64,000 bases of DNA from Salinirubrum litoreum (lineage in GTDB: Archaea; Halobacteriota; Halobacteria; Halobacteriales; Haloferacaceae), in NCBI RefSeq assembly GCF_020567425.1, contig NZ_JAJCVJ010000002.1, forward strand, positions 124,001-188,000, given 5' to 3'. Shown piece by piece: positions 1 through 8,388 of this stretch; within the stretch, counting starts at the first letter, position 1, and every line of letters begins with the position of its first letter. Under the pieces are notes generated by a model. That model did no database searches. It was not told the origin of the DNA and worked only from the letters and a program-made list of their open reading frames with translations. The position numbers were made by a program, and so were the translations under genes.

Positions 1-404
1 AGGCGGTCGAGAACCAGCACGGCTACCTCTCGTGGCTGAACACGAGCGTCGACGACATCGACTGGGGCCGCTGTGTGCTGACGGTGCCGTTCGACGACAA
101 ACTGACGAACACCCAGGAGCCACCGACGATGCACGGCGGCATCGCCGCGACGCTGATCGACACCGCCGGCGGACTGGCGCTCCGGACGACACTGGACGAG
201 TTCGACGGCGGCGTGGCGACGGTCAACCTCAACGTCAACTACCTCCTGCCCGCGTCGGGAGACCTGACGGCGACCGCCGAGGTCGTCCGCTCCGGGTCGA
301 CGATCGGCGTCAGCGACATCCTCGTCGAGAGTCCGACGCCGGACGGCGAACAGGCGCGCGAGACGGTCGCGGTCGGCCAGGGTGCCTACCGACTGTTCCG
401 GTAG
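1..404 (+). CDS. PaaI-type hotdog thioesterase, 5' end missing
   Basis: The reading frame is open from base 3 to a TAG at 402-404, so the gene begins upstream of the window and about 133 C-terminal residues are visible. The segment HGGIAATLIDTAGGLAL is the hallmark of PaaI/YbgC-like hotdog acyl-CoA thioesterases. It is followed by VNLNVNYLLPA and a C-terminal strand ending in GAYRLFR, the usual end of this family. The proteins hydrolyse acyl-CoA thioesters, often aromatic ones, in the cytoplasm. Substrate cannot be told from the sequence. An internal ATG at 75 is in frame but would delete the first helix of the fold, so it is not the start. Confidence 0.85.
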   Translation, partial: AVENQHGYLSWLNTSVDDIDWGRCVLTVPFDDKLTNTQEPPTMHGGIAATLIDTAGGLALRTTLDEFDGGVATVNLNVNYLLPASGDLTATAEVVRSGSTIGVSDILVESPTPDGEQARETVAVGQGAYRLFR

Positions 405-571
405 CCGAGCCGAGAGTTTCGGGCGGTAAGGCGTCGTGTTCTCGGCGCTGGCGCTCGATTTCGAGTCGACTCGGCGGTGTCGGCCGAACGGTGGTAAGCA
501 GCGGTTACGCGGTCGGTAACGGCTCCATAGTTAGGATGCCTTCCTGAGTGCTCTCAGGTGAGGTAATTCCA

Positions 572-733
572 ATGCAACAGTGTCAGAACTGCGGAAGCTT
601 CGTCTCGGCACACTTCGCCCGCGTCTTCGGGGACAACGACGACCAGGTCTGGGCCTGTCTCGACTGCACCACGGGGACCGACATCCTCAGTGGTGGCGCA
701 GTGTACGGCGCGGACTCGGCCACCGCAGAGTGA
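572..733 (+). CDS. small zinc-finger protein (DUF7563-like)
   Basis: This 53-residue protein begins MQQCQNCGSFVSAHFARVF and carries a second CxxC-like pair (WACLDCTT), giving a four-cysteine zinc-ribbon pattern. The ATG at 572 is preferred over an in-frame GTG at 548 because AGGTGAGG lies about 8 bases before it and because the paralogue at 36694 starts at the same point (MPECQNCGSFV). The family is small, haloarchaeal and of unknown function. A role in nucleic acid or protein binding is only inference. The two copies in the window share the first 20 residues closely and diverge afterwards. Confidence 0.8.
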   Translation: MQQCQNCGSFVSAHFARVFGDNDDQVWACLDCTTGTDILSGGAVYGADSATAE

Positions 734-832
734 GTCGTCCGTCTCCACGGCCGCCGCCCTAGGCCCGGCCGGCCGACACGGACACACTCGGCGAGTGGCG
801 ACACTCGTCTGTACGCGGGACCGTCGAGTCGG

Positions 833-1444
833 TCACTGCAACCCGTCGAGGAACCGATCCGGGACGTGGTCGATCACGCCGGAGGGGAGCACGGCGACGA
901 GACGCTCCGCCACCCGAACCAGCGGCTTCCGGAGGAGGACGTACACCGCCGAGATGCCGAGTGCGGCCAGCACGCCCTCCCGAACCGGCGACTCGAAGAC
1001 GACCAGCGACGGGACCGCCAGCACGCCCGCCAGGGCGAGGTCCTCGGGCGCGCCGTCGTACCGGATCCAGCGTCGAGGCGCGATCCACCGCCGGCGGACG
1101 TGGTCGTACACCGCACGCTCGGACCGACCCTGCCACGGCTTCAGTTCGAGGCCGCCGCCAGCCACGTCCATCACCGAGTGGAGCGCGGCCGCCGACAGGA
1201 AGACCGCGACGGTGACGGTCTCGGGCGTGCCCAACAGGCCGGCGACGGCCACCGAGACGACCGCGAACACCGAGTAGAGCACGGGGTAGTGGAGCGTCTT
1301 CCGGTGGCCCGCGTACAGGTCGAAGTCGGGGAACAGCCCACCGAGTGCGCCGGCGAGAACGACCGCGAGTCCCGCCTCCGGGGCGACGAACAGGGCGAGG
1401 AGGGCGAGCACGACCCCAGCGAGGGCGTGCGTGGTTGCCATCAT
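833..1444 (-). CDS. membrane-bound metal-dependent hydrolase family protein (DUF457/YdjM-like)
   Basis: The protein has 203 residues with four or five hydrophobic segments. It opens with TTHALAGVVLALLAL and continues with GGLFPDFDLYAGHRKTLHYP, the His/Asp pattern of the LexA-regulated YdjM/DUF457 family. A further His-Ser-Val-Met-Asp site (about residues 89-93) fits the family's metal-binding histidines. These proteins sit in the cytoplasmic membrane. Their substrate is unknown, although phospholipid-type hydrolysis is often suggested. Two ATG codons are adjacent (1444 and 1441). A TATA-like stretch about 30 bases upstream suggests a very short leader, so either could be used. Confidence 0.75.
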   Translation of the reverse strand: MMATTHALAGVVLALLALFVAPEAGLAVVLAGALGGLFPDFDLYAGHRKTLHYPVLYSVFAVVSVAVAGLLGTPETVTVAVFLSAAALHSVMDVAGGGLELKPWQGRSERAVYDHVRRRWIAPRRWIRYDGAPEDLALAGVLAVPSLVVFESPVREGVLAALGISAVYVLLRKPLVRVAERLVAVLPSGVIDHVPDRFLDGLQ

Positions 1445-1620
1445 GTGTCCCCTCGTAGGAAACAGATCGTGAAAACGGTGTCGTGTGTACTGCTGACAGT
1501 CGGCCCGGTCGGCGGGAGACGACGGCTCGGCCGCCGAATCGACAGGTCGACACCGGGACGGTGACTCGTGTGCGCCGGTCCGGCGCTACCGTTTACCGGC
1601 CGGAGCGCGTACACCGACTC

Positions 1621-2253
1621 ATGGCCCAGTGGCTTCGTCGGGCCGACCTCGGTGTGCTCGCGGGCCGAGCGATGCAGAGCGTGATCGCGGTGATCCTCGT
1701 CGTCGGACTGTGGGAGCGCAGCATCGCGGTCGTCGTCAACGCGAGTCTCGCGCTGGCGATCACGTTTCTCCCGGCGCTCCTCCGGCGGGACTGGGACGTG
1801 CACCTCGGCACCGGGCTGACGCTGTGGATGACGCTCGCGGTCCTGCTTCACACGGTCGGGATGTTGGGGTTCTACGTCTCCGTCTCGTGGTGGGACCACG
1901 TGACCCACACGCTCTCGGCGACGGTCGTCGCCAGCGTCGGCTACGCGACCGCCCGTGCGGTCGACGAGTACAGCGACGCCATCTACCTCCCGTCGCGCTT
2001 CCTGTTCGTCTACATCCTGCTGTTCACGATGGCGTTCGGTGTCCTCTGGGAGGTGCTGGAGTTCAGTGCCCGGTTCGTCACCGACCTGGTCGGTGTCGAG
2101 GCGGTGTTGATCCAGTTCAGCGTCGAGGACACCATCGTCGACCTGATCTTCGACTTCGTCGGTGCGGTGCTGGTCGCACTGTTCGGGACGCCGCGACTCC
2201 AGTCGCTCGTCACCTCGCTGACGGAGCGACTGGACCGGGTCAGCACCGGGTGA
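1621..2253 (+). CDS. conserved haloarchaeal membrane protein, function unknown
   Basis: From the ATG at 1621 the protein has 210 residues with five or six transmembrane segments, including MTLAVLLHTVGMLGFYV and FLFVYILLFTMAFGVLWEVLEF. A conserved-looking WWDHVTHTLSA motif places an Asp and two His at the membrane face, reminiscent of the YjdF/DUF2238 membrane proteins, but I cannot assign it firmly. The longer frame from 1483 would add 46 residues with no membrane character and is unlikely. It stands alone between oppositely or separately transcribed genes. No substrate can be inferred. Confidence 0.7.
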   Translation: MAQWLRRADLGVLAGRAMQSVIAVILVVGLWERSIAVVVNASLALAITFLPALLRRDWDVHLGTGLTLWMTLAVLLHTVGMLGFYVSVSWWDHVTHTLSATVVASVGYATARAVDEYSDAIYLPSRFLFVYILLFTMAFGVLWEVLEFSARFVTDLVGVEAVLIQFSVEDTIVDLIFDFVGAVLVALFGTPRLQSLVTSLTERLDRVSTG

Positions 2254-2359
2254 GTCGCGCCGAGAGACGCGTCGGTGACGGCCGTGACCACCGGATCGTC
2301 GGACCGCAGGCGGGCGATCCGACGCCTACCTTTTTGTGCCGGGTGCCGTATGGGTGACC

Positions 2360-3025
2360 ATGCGATTCGTTATCGTCGGGTACGGTCGTGTCGGCGCACG
2401 CACCGCCCGCATTCTGAAGGAAGAGGGACACGATCTCGTCCTCGTCGAGACCGACCGGGACAAGGTCGAACGCGCCCGCGACGCCGGCTTCGAGGTGGTC
2501 GACGGCGACGGGAGTACCGAGTCGGTCCTCGAACAGGCCGGCATCGCCGAGGCGGACGCCCTCGGCGGACTGACGGGCGATCCGAACGTCAACTTCGCGG
2601 CGTGTATGATCGCCAAGGAGCACGGCTGTCGGACGGTCCTCCGGATCGACGAAGACTACCGCGAGGAGATCTACGAACGCTACGCCGAGGACGTCGACGA
2701 GATCGTCTACCCCGAGCGACTCGGCGCGGCGGGCGCGAAGACCGCACTGCTGGGCGGGAACTTCAACGCGATCGGCGATCTGACCGAACGCCTCCAACTG
2801 TCGACGGTGACGATCCCCCAGGGTTCGCCGGTCGTCGGCAAACGCGTCTCCGAGATCGACCTCCCGCAGACGGCCCGCATCTACGCCCACGGTCGCGCCC
2901 GTGAACCGATGACGATCCCGCTGCCGGGGACGACCGTGGAGGCCGGCGACCAGGTCGCGCTGATCTCCGAGCGCGAGTCGTTGACCGCAGTCGAGGCGGC
3001 ACTGGTCGGCGAGCAGGCGGGCTGA
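2360..3025 (+). CDS. trkA: TrkA-type potassium uptake regulatory protein (RCK domain)
   Basis: The 221-residue protein starts MRFVIVGYGRVGARTARIL, a Rossmann GxGxxG dinucleotide site, with an acidic residue near position 30 that would contact the ribose of NAD. Residues about 1-130 form a TrkA-N domain. The C-terminal part (VVGKRVSEIDLPQTARIYAH to the end) is a TrkA-C domain. Such proteins sit on the cytoplasmic side of Trk/Ktr potassium transporters and gate them by nucleotide binding. No Trk membrane subunit is adjacent. The ATG at 2360 is chosen because it starts the first strand. A T-rich promoter-like CTTTTTG lies about 30 bases upstream. Confidence 0.88.
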   Translation: MRFVIVGYGRVGARTARILKEEGHDLVLVETDRDKVERARDAGFEVVDGDGSTESVLEQAGIAEADALGGLTGDPNVNFAACMIAKEHGCRTVLRIDEDYREEIYERYAEDVDEIVYPERLGAAGAKTALLGGNFNAIGDLTERLQLSTVTIPQGSPVVGKRVSEIDLPQTARIYAHGRAREPMTIPLPGTTVEAGDQVALISERESLTAVEAALVGEQAG

Positions 3026-3090
3026 GGGGTCGGGTGGGAGCGGGGTCTCGTCCCAGCAGTGTTTTCAGGTGGGGGGTCCTTGGACCGGGT

Positions 3091-3609
3091 ATGTCGAACC
3101 CGACAGCCACGCTCCACACCAACTTCGGCGACATCGAGGTCGAACTGTTCCAGGACCGCGCGCCCAGCACGGTCGACAACTTCGTCGGCCTCGCGACCGG
3201 CGCGAAGTCGTGGACCGACCCGGAGACCGACGAGCAGATCGACGGCGAACCGCTGTACGACGACGTCCCCTTCCACCGGATCATCGAGGGGTTCATGATC
3301 CAGGGCGGCGACCCGACCGGCACCGGTCGCGGCGGTCCGGGCTACACCTTCGACGACGAGTTCCACGACGAACTCACCCACGACTCGGCGGGCAAACTGT
3401 CGATGGCGAACCGCGGCCCGGACACGAACGGCTCGCAGTTCTTCATCACGCTGGACGCCCAGCCACACCTCGACGGCCGCCACGCGGTCTTCGGCGAGGT
3501 CATCGACGGGATGGACGTGGTGCGTGAGATCGGTAACCTCGACACCGACGGCGACGACCGCCCACGAGAAGACGTGCTCCTCGAGTCCGTCGACGTTCAC
3601 TACGACTGA
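3091..3609 (+). CDS. cyclophilin-type peptidyl-prolyl cis-trans isomerase
   Basis: The 172-residue cytoplasmic protein contains the cyclophilin signature in order: FGDIEVELFQDRAPSTVDNF near the N terminus, FHRIIEGFMIQGGDPTGTG with the catalytic-type Arg and Gln, MANRGPDTNGSQFFIT, and HLDGRHAVFGEVIDGMDVV. The family catalyses prolyl isomerisation during protein folding. An insertion (KSWTDPETDEQIDGEPLYDDV, about residues 36-56) between the first helix and the active site is typical for haloarchaeal and bacterial short cyclophilins. The start is the ATG at 3091, immediately before the first strand. It is a single gene with its own promoter region. Confidence 0.95.
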   Translation: MSNPTATLHTNFGDIEVELFQDRAPSTVDNFVGLATGAKSWTDPETDEQIDGEPLYDDVPFHRIIEGFMIQGGDPTGTGRGGPGYTFDDEFHDELTHDSAGKLSMANRGPDTNGSQFFITLDAQPHLDGRHAVFGEVIDGMDVVREIGNLDTDGDDRPREDVLLESVDVHYD

Positions 3610-3676
3610 TCGGTCCGGCTCGGTTCGCTTCTGCGACCTCGTCTCGGTCGTTCACGCCCGACGAGCGGCGTCCCTC

Positions 3677-3955
3677 TCACCCGCCCGAGACCGGCGGGAA
3701 CAGCGCGAGTTCGTCGCCCTCCGACAGCTCTGTCGCCAGCCCGTCTGCGTCGGTGAAGACGTCGCCGCCGTTGTGGAGGAGGTTGACGTGCTCGACCAGT
3801 TCGTCGTCCGCGTCCAGCACGCGGTCGGCGAGCGCGGGGTGATCCGACAGCAGGGCGTCGAGCGCGTCGCCGACCGTGGCTCCCGGTTCGACCGCGACCG
3901 GAACCTCGCGGTCGCCGGCGGCCTCCGCGAGGTCGGCGAACAACTTCCAGTGCAT
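3677..3955 (-). CDS. samp1: ubiquitin-like small archaeal modifier protein SAMP1 (MoaD/ThiS fold)
   Basis: This 92-residue beta-grasp protein begins MHWKLFADLAEAAGDREV and ends LFPPVSGG, with the C-terminal Gly-Gly needed for adenylation by UbaA/E1. I recall Haloferax SAMP1 with nearly the same first and last segments, so the assignment as SAMP1 is strong. SAMP1 is conjugated to lysines of target proteins and also serves as the MoaD sulfur carrier for molybdopterin synthase. No E1 or MoaE gene is adjacent, but moaC and moaA are elsewhere in the window. It is transcribed convergently with the cyclophilin gene. Confidence 0.92.
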   Translation of the reverse strand: MHWKLFADLAEAAGDREVPVAVEPGATVGDALDALLSDHPALADRVLDADDELVEHVNLLHNGGDVFTDADGLATELSEGDELALFPPVSGG

Positions 3956-4021
3956 ACCGACTCTCGACTCGCGGGCGACAAGAGAATTGCGTCCGGCGGG
4001 CGGGGGCGGAACGTCTCCCGA

Positions 4022-5290
4022 TCAGTCCGCACTGCCGACGATAGTCACCTCGCTAGCCTGCCCCTCCAGTTTGCGGAGCAGGTCCGGCCGAGCGATGACG
4101 TACAGCGTGTCGCCGGCCGCGACCGCCCGGCTCCGACCCGGAATCGCCTCGACGGTGCCACCGTCCGGCCGCACCGCCGCGACCGACACCGCGAGGTCGC
4201 CGAGGTGCCGGCCGACCAGTCCACTCCCCTCGGCGACCGTGACGACACCCATCGTCTCGTCGGCCGCGCGGAGCAGGCCCGCGAACTCCCGGTCCGCCTG
4301 TGGCTCTGCCGGGAGCGTGACGAGTCGATACTGATCGTCGCTCGTCAGTTTTCCCGCGTCCGCCTCGTCGACGACCAGCGTCGCCGTGTCGTCGGCCGTC
4401 GCCCGGAGTTCGCCGGTGGCGAGTCGCTTCGGTTCCGGCGTCGTCGTCCACACCTGCACCACGTCGCCGGCGCTGGCCGCAGTCGGGGGGTCCGCCCGAA
4501 CCGCGACCGCGACCGCGCCGGCGGGGAGCGTCGGCCCGAGCCCTGCGGCCCGAGAGCCGACCGCGAGATACGAGACGGTGCCGTCGGCGTCCACGTCGAG
4601 GTCGACGTGACCGACGCCGTAGTCGTCCGCGAGTCGCGTGACGAGTCGCTGGCGGAGATCCGCCACCGAGAGCCGACGCGGGAACAGGAGCGTCTTCCCG
4701 GCCATCGACTCCTTCACCTCCGGGGCGACCGGGTCGTACCCCTCCATGTCCTCGATCTCCTCGGGGAGTTCGACCGGCGTGACGCGCCCGACCGTGCGGA
4801 CGATTCTGCTGACCTCCGCGTCGAGTTGTTTCGCGCCGGAGACCGCGAAGAGATCGGTGGCGAGGCGGTCGCCGCCGCGTCGACCGACCGGCGCGATCAA
4901 GACCGCGACGCCGAGTGCGACGACGTTGAACAGCACCGCTCCGGGTTCGAAGATGTCGCCACCCTGGTCGACGATGACGGTGTTCAGCAGGCCGACCGTG
5001 TTGAGGTAGGTGCCGACCGTGCCGACGCCGAGCAGGAGCGACAGGCCGAGTTGGATACGCTCGCGGGTGTACCACCGGTAGAGGAGCGCCGTGAGGCCGG
5101 TGACCGCGAGGACGCCGAGCGAGTACCCGGCGAGTTGGAGTAGTGCCTCTCGGAGGGGTGCGTCGAGTCCGAACGTCGGCACCGACACCTGTGCCGGCGG
5201 CGCGGGGGCGACCTCGCTCGTGGGCGGCGCGGGGGCGACCTCACTCGTGAGCGTCACGGTGACGGCGACGAGCGCCGAGGCGAGACTCAC
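4022..5290 (-). CDS. membrane protein with C-terminal RCK_C (TrkA-C) domain
   Basis: The protein has 422 residues from a GTG at 5290, whose last two bases and the following A form the TGA of the upstream gene (GTGA overlap), so translation is probably coupled. It has an alanine/proline-rich N terminus, three transmembrane segments to about residue 135, a middle region with the motif EDMEGYDPV, and a C-terminal RCK_C domain ending in a GDTLYVIARPDLL strand. There is no Rossmann RCK_N part. RCK_C domains bind ligands such as cyclic di-AMP in potassium systems, so a sensor or regulator of ion flux is likely but unproven. It is a paralogue of its upstream partner. Confidence 0.75.
   Translation of the reverse strand: MSLASALVAVTVTLTSEVAPAPPTSEVAPAPPAQVSVPTFGLDAPLREALLQLAGYSLGVLAVTGLTALLYRWYTRERIQLGLSLLLGVGTVGTYLNTVGLLNTVIVDQGGDIFEPGAVLFNVVALGVAVLIAPVGRRGGDRLATDLFAVSGAKQLDAEVSRIVRTVGRVTPVELPEEIEDMEGYDPVAPEVKESMAGKTLLFPRRLSVADLRQRLVTRLADDYGVGHVDLDVDADGTVSYLAVGSRAAGLGPTLPAGAVAVAVRADPPTAASAGDVVQVWTTTPEPKRLATGELRATADDTATLVVDEADAGKLTSDDQYRLVTLPAEPQADREFAGLLRAADETMGVVTVAEGSGLVGRHLGDLAVSVAAVRPDGGTVEAIPGRSRAVAAGDTLYVIARPDLLRKLEGQASEVTIVGSAD
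5196..5249. repeat. 27-bp tandem duplication inside the RCK_C gene
   Basis: Two adjacent 27-base units (5196-5222 and 5223-5249) differ at one base and encode the doubled peptide TSEVAPAPP near the N terminus of the membrane RCK_C protein. The repeat keeps the frame, so unit gain or loss would lengthen or shorten a flexible external segment by nine residues. Confidence 0.85.
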
Positions 5291-6582
5291 GCCACCACCT
5301 CCTCGAACCGCGCGAGTTCGTCGCGGGTCCCGACCGCAAAGAGGTCGTCGCCCGCGTGGAGTTCCGTGCTCCCCTCGGGTGCGAGTTTCCACCCGCCGGT
5401 CCCGCTCGGCTGGCGAACCGCGAGGACCGCCACGCCGTAGGTGTCTCTGACGCTGGCCTCGCCGAGTGTCGTCCCGTCGAGTGCTCCACCCTCTCGAACG
5501 GTCAACCGGCGGAACCGCCGGCCGGCACGGCGCAACAGCGAGACGAGTTCGAACTCCCGGCGGACGCCACGGGAGCGCACGACGAGTCGGTCCGGGTCGG
5601 CCGACAGCAGCGCAGTGGCGTCCGCCCGGTCGACCGCGAGTGTGACGCGGCTCTCGCCGCCCGCCGCAGTCGGTGTCGGACGCGGCGGGGTCGGCAGGTC
5701 GTCGCCGCCGTCGGTCGCCGTGGCCGAGTCCGTCGCGGCGTCCGCGTCGGCAGTGGCCGTCGGTGCGGCTTTGACTCCGAGAACCGTCGCCTCGAACGCT
5801 CTCGCCTCCGAGTCGGTCGTTTCGGCGTCAGTGGCCTCGCCGGCGGGTACCGCGGAGTCGGCGTCGCCGGCGGCGACCGTCACCTCGTCGCCGGGTGCGA
5901 GACCGGTCGGGACGAGCGTCGTGAGCGAGACGGCACGCTCGCCGGAGGGCACGCGCTTCGAGAGTGCACCGAGCGGCGGGGCCGCCGCGACCTCGGCGCG
6001 GGCGCGTTCGTCCAGTCGAACCGAGACCGCAGAGAGGTCGTGGTCGGTCCGGAGGCGGTCGGCCACGCGCGTCTCCAGTTCCGAGAGGGGCACGTCGGCC
6101 GGGAACGTCCACGTCGCCTCGCGGATTGTCGTCCGGAGGTCGACCGGGAGCGGCGGGTAGCCTTCCACGTCGGCCACCTCGCCGGTGACGCGGACCCGGA
6201 CCTGCCCTCTGCCACCGACGAGTTCGACCACGTCGGTCGAGAGGGTGCGTTCCGTGAGTTGCCGAAGCGAGACGCGCTTCGGCAGATTCGCGCCGAGTTT
6301 GTCCCCCTGTGCGTGGGCGTACAGCGTGATGGCGAAGACGACCAGCACTGCGACCGCGACACGGGCCGGTGCCTGTGTGACGTTCTGGTCGATCAGTCCC
6401 AGGAGGCCGCCGTTGACGCCCGCGATGGCGACGCCGAGGACGACGACCGCGAAGCCCGGAATCGTGATGCCGGTGAAGTACCGGAAGCCGAAACCGAGAG
6501 TCCACGCCACGACTGCGGGGACGATACCGGTGAGGAGGCCGAGGTAGAGTCCGAGGAGCACCTCGAACGGGAGTGCTGCCAT
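5287..6582 (-). CDS. membrane protein with C-terminal RCK_C (TrkA-C) domain, paralogue
   Basis: The 431-residue protein has three transmembrane segments (residues about 5-105, including VLLGLYLGLLTGIVPAVVAW), a middle region with VADVEGYPPLPVDL that matches the EDMEGYDPVAP region of the downstream gene, an alanine/threonine/aspartate-rich linker (about 240-310), and a C-terminal RCK_C domain (LDGTTLGEASVRDTYGVAVLAV to a GDDLFAVGTRDEL strand). It is the first gene of a two-gene operon with the next RCK_C gene by GTGA overlap and lies divergent from the MthK-like channel. A joint membrane regulatory complex for potassium handling is an inference from context. Confidence 0.78.
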   Translation of the reverse strand: MAALPFEVLLGLYLGLLTGIVPAVVAWTLGFGFRYFTGITIPGFAVVVLGVAIAGVNGGLLGLIDQNVTQAPARVAVAVLVVFAITLYAHAQGDKLGANLPKRVSLRQLTERTLSTDVVELVGGRGQVRVRVTGEVADVEGYPPLPVDLRTTIREATWTFPADVPLSELETRVADRLRTDHDLSAVSVRLDERARAEVAAAPPLGALSKRVPSGERAVSLTTLVPTGLAPGDEVTVAAGDADSAVPAGEATDAETTDSEARAFEATVLGVKAAPTATADADAATDSATATDGGDDLPTPPRPTPTAAGGESRVTLAVDRADATALLSADPDRLVVRSRGVRREFELVSLLRRAGRRFRRLTVREGGALDGTTLGEASVRDTYGVAVLAVRQPSGTGGWKLAPEGSTELHAGDDLFAVGTRDELARFEEVVA

Positions 6583-6810
6583 TTGCCGGTCTGTCGTGTC
6601 GGTGGCATAAACGTCTACCGTCGTGGGACATCGGTGCCGGTGCCGGTTCCGGTGTCGGTGTCGGCGGCAGGGGAGCGTCGGCGTGCCGTCGGTTCGGTGC
6701 CGAGAGCGCGTTCTGTGCGTCGGTCACAGGGAGTGTCTCTGTGTCAGTCACGTGGAGTGCCGACTGCGTCGTCGTAAGGAGTGCCTCTCGTGTCGGACCG
6801 GTGTCCGGTG

Positions 6811-6820
6811 GTTTAAGTGA
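6811..6820 (+). promoter_or_regulatory. TATA-like promoter of the MthK-like channel gene
   Basis: GTTTAAGTGA lies about 26 bases before the ATG at 6842, which fits a leaderless haloarchaeal transcript. The 228 bases between it and the divergent RCK_C gene are low-complexity GGTGTCGGTG-type sequence with no gene. Confidence 0.55.
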
Positions 6821-6841
6821 TCGGTCGTCGTCAGACGTGGT

Positions 6842-8011
6842 ATGCGCTGGCGCGAGTGGACGAGTGGGCACGCGGCGGTGGTGTTGTCGTTCGCGGTGGC
6901 GGTGCTGTCGGTCGTCACCGGCATCGCCAACATCGGGACGACGACGGTCGCGTTCGGGCCGCTTTCGGCGTACGTCCCCGAGTTCGTCCGGACGACGGCA
7001 GGGTTCACCGGGACGCTGACCGGCTTTCTGATGCTGGTCAGTGCCTTCGGCCTGCGTCGCGGACTGCGGGCCGCGTGGACCTCGACGATGGTCCTCCTGC
7101 CGGTGACGGCCGGCCAGGGTCTGTTGCAGTCGAGTGAACTGTCCTTCCCGCTGGTCGGCCTGTCTGCCGTGAACCTCCTCGTGTTGGGGGCCAACCGGCG
7201 GCGGTTCGACCGCGAGATGGACCTCTCGGCGACCCAGATGGCGTCGATTCTGGCCATCGCGGGCGCACAGATATACGGCACGGCGGGAGCCTACGCCCTG
7301 CGCGAGCAGTTCTCGGGGATGGACTCGCTGACGGACGCGTTCTACTTCGCCCTGGTGACGGGGAGTACGGTCGGCTACGGCGACATCACCCCGCAGACCG
7401 ACGTGGCGCGACTGTTCGGGATGTCGGCACTGCTGGTGACGGTCTCCTCGTTCGCGGTGGCGCTGGGGGTCCTGCTGACGCCGGCCATCGAAGCCAGACT
7501 GACGAAAGCACTCGGACGCATGACAGAGACACAACTCGACCTGCTGGAGGACCACGTGCTGGTCCTCGGCTACGGCGATCTGACGGAACCGATTCTGGAA
7601 GAACTGGGGCTGAACGCGGCGGACTACCTCGTGGTGACGCCGGACGCCGACAAGGCCCGAATGCTGTCGGAGCGGGACATCGACGTCCTCACGGCCGATC
7701 CGAGCGACGAGGAGACGCTTCGCCGGGCGAGCGTCGAGGACGCCCGCGCGGTCGTCGTGGCGACGGTCAACGACGCGGAGGACGCACTGGCGATTCTGAC
7801 GGCCCGACAGTTGAACCCGGAGATTCGCATCGTCGCGGCCGCGAACCAGACCGAGAACGTCCAGAAACTGAAGCGGGCCGGTGCGAACACGGTCATCTCG
7901 CCGGCGACGATCGGTGGGAAGTTGCTGGTGCGCTCGGCGCTCGGTGAGGCCGGGACCGAGGAGGCGGCCGAGGAGTTGGTGCAGGAAGACGACTCGTATA
8001 TCGAGGAGTGA
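6842..8011 (+). CDS. MthK-like potassium channel with NAD-binding RCK domain
   Basis: The protein has 389 residues. It has four N-terminal hydrophobic segments, then a pore module: a pore helix DAFYFALVTGS followed by the selectivity filter TVGYGD at residues 176-181 and an inner helix to about 213. The cytoplasmic part begins VLVLGYGDLTEPILEEL (about 239-255) as an RCK_N domain, and it carries D266-like acidic positions and a final segment IGGKLLVRSALGEAG. The nucleotide motif GYGDLTEP departs from the usual GxGxxG, so NAD binding may be weak. It probably conducts potassium across the cytoplasmic membrane and is gated by ligand. It diverges from the two RCK_C genes. Confidence 0.88.
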   Translation: MRWREWTSGHAAVVLSFAVAVLSVVTGIANIGTTTVAFGPLSAYVPEFVRTTAGFTGTLTGFLMLVSAFGLRRGLRAAWTSTMVLLPVTAGQGLLQSSELSFPLVGLSAVNLLVLGANRRRFDREMDLSATQMASILAIAGAQIYGTAGAYALREQFSGMDSLTDAFYFALVTGSTVGYGDITPQTDVARLFGMSALLVTVSSFAVALGVLLTPAIEARLTKALGRMTETQLDLLEDHVLVLGYGDLTEPILEELGLNAADYLVVTPDADKARMLSERDIDVLTADPSDEETLRRASVEDARAVVVATVNDAEDALAILTARQLNPEIRIVAAANQTENVQKLKRAGANTVISPATIGGKLLVRSALGEAGTEEAAEELVQEDDSYIEE

Positions 8012-8079
8012 GGTTACGATTCGGGTCGATGCTGTCGAGAGGCTCTTCTCTGGTGGACTGCGGTAGATTACGACCGTGA

Positions 8080-8330
8080 TCGGAACGGCGTGGTAGATTG
8101 CGACCGCAACTGCACTGCAGACCGCGACAACGACAGCACCACAGACCGCGACAGCACCAGCATCGCTACTCGTGCTAGCGCACCGACGAGACGACCGCGA
8201 CCGCAACAGCACAGCAACCGCGACAACATCCGCACCGCAGACCGCGACAGCATCCGCACCCGCACCAGCACCGCTACTCAATCTAGCGCGGCTACCAGCG
8301 GAACCGCGACAGCACAGCACCGCAACCGCC
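8080..8330. repeat. low-complexity intergenic repeat, ACCGCGACAGCA units
   Basis: Degenerate units of the form ACCGCGACA(G/A)CA(C/T)C recur near 8121, 8145, 8217, 8241 and 8303 with CCGCAACAGC variants between them. No plausible gene reads through on either strand. The reverse complement (TGCTGTCGCGGT) recurs at about 29880-30050 beside a second copy of the neighbouring element. The shared phrase CACGAGTAGC also occurs in both places. Confidence 0.7.
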
Positions 8331-8388
8331 AGCCCGAGGGAAGCGCGCAGTGGAGTCCCGGAGTCGAGAGACCGGGGGCTTTCACCCC
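8330..8388 (-). repeat. copy 1 of a dispersed intergenic element
   Basis: Read on the minus strand this begins GGGTGAAAGCCCCCG and ends GCGCGCTTCCCTCGGGC. The same order of phrases is found on the plus strand at 29390-29445 (GGGTGAAAGCCCCCG to GCGCGCTTCCCTCAGGC). The central part is less conserved. Both copies adjoin the TGCTGTCGCGGT low-complexity sequence. Confidence 0.7.

Noticed and set aside
5828-8320. 830-residue minus-strand ORF across the channel gene and RCK_C gene
   Set aside because: It overlaps two genes with clear motifs and has arginine/proline-rich, low-complexity translation typical of a shadow frame.
8080-8330. Possible CRISPR array
   Set aside because: The units are degenerate, contiguous and about 12 bases long with no constant spacer length. 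No cas gene lies anywhere in the window.
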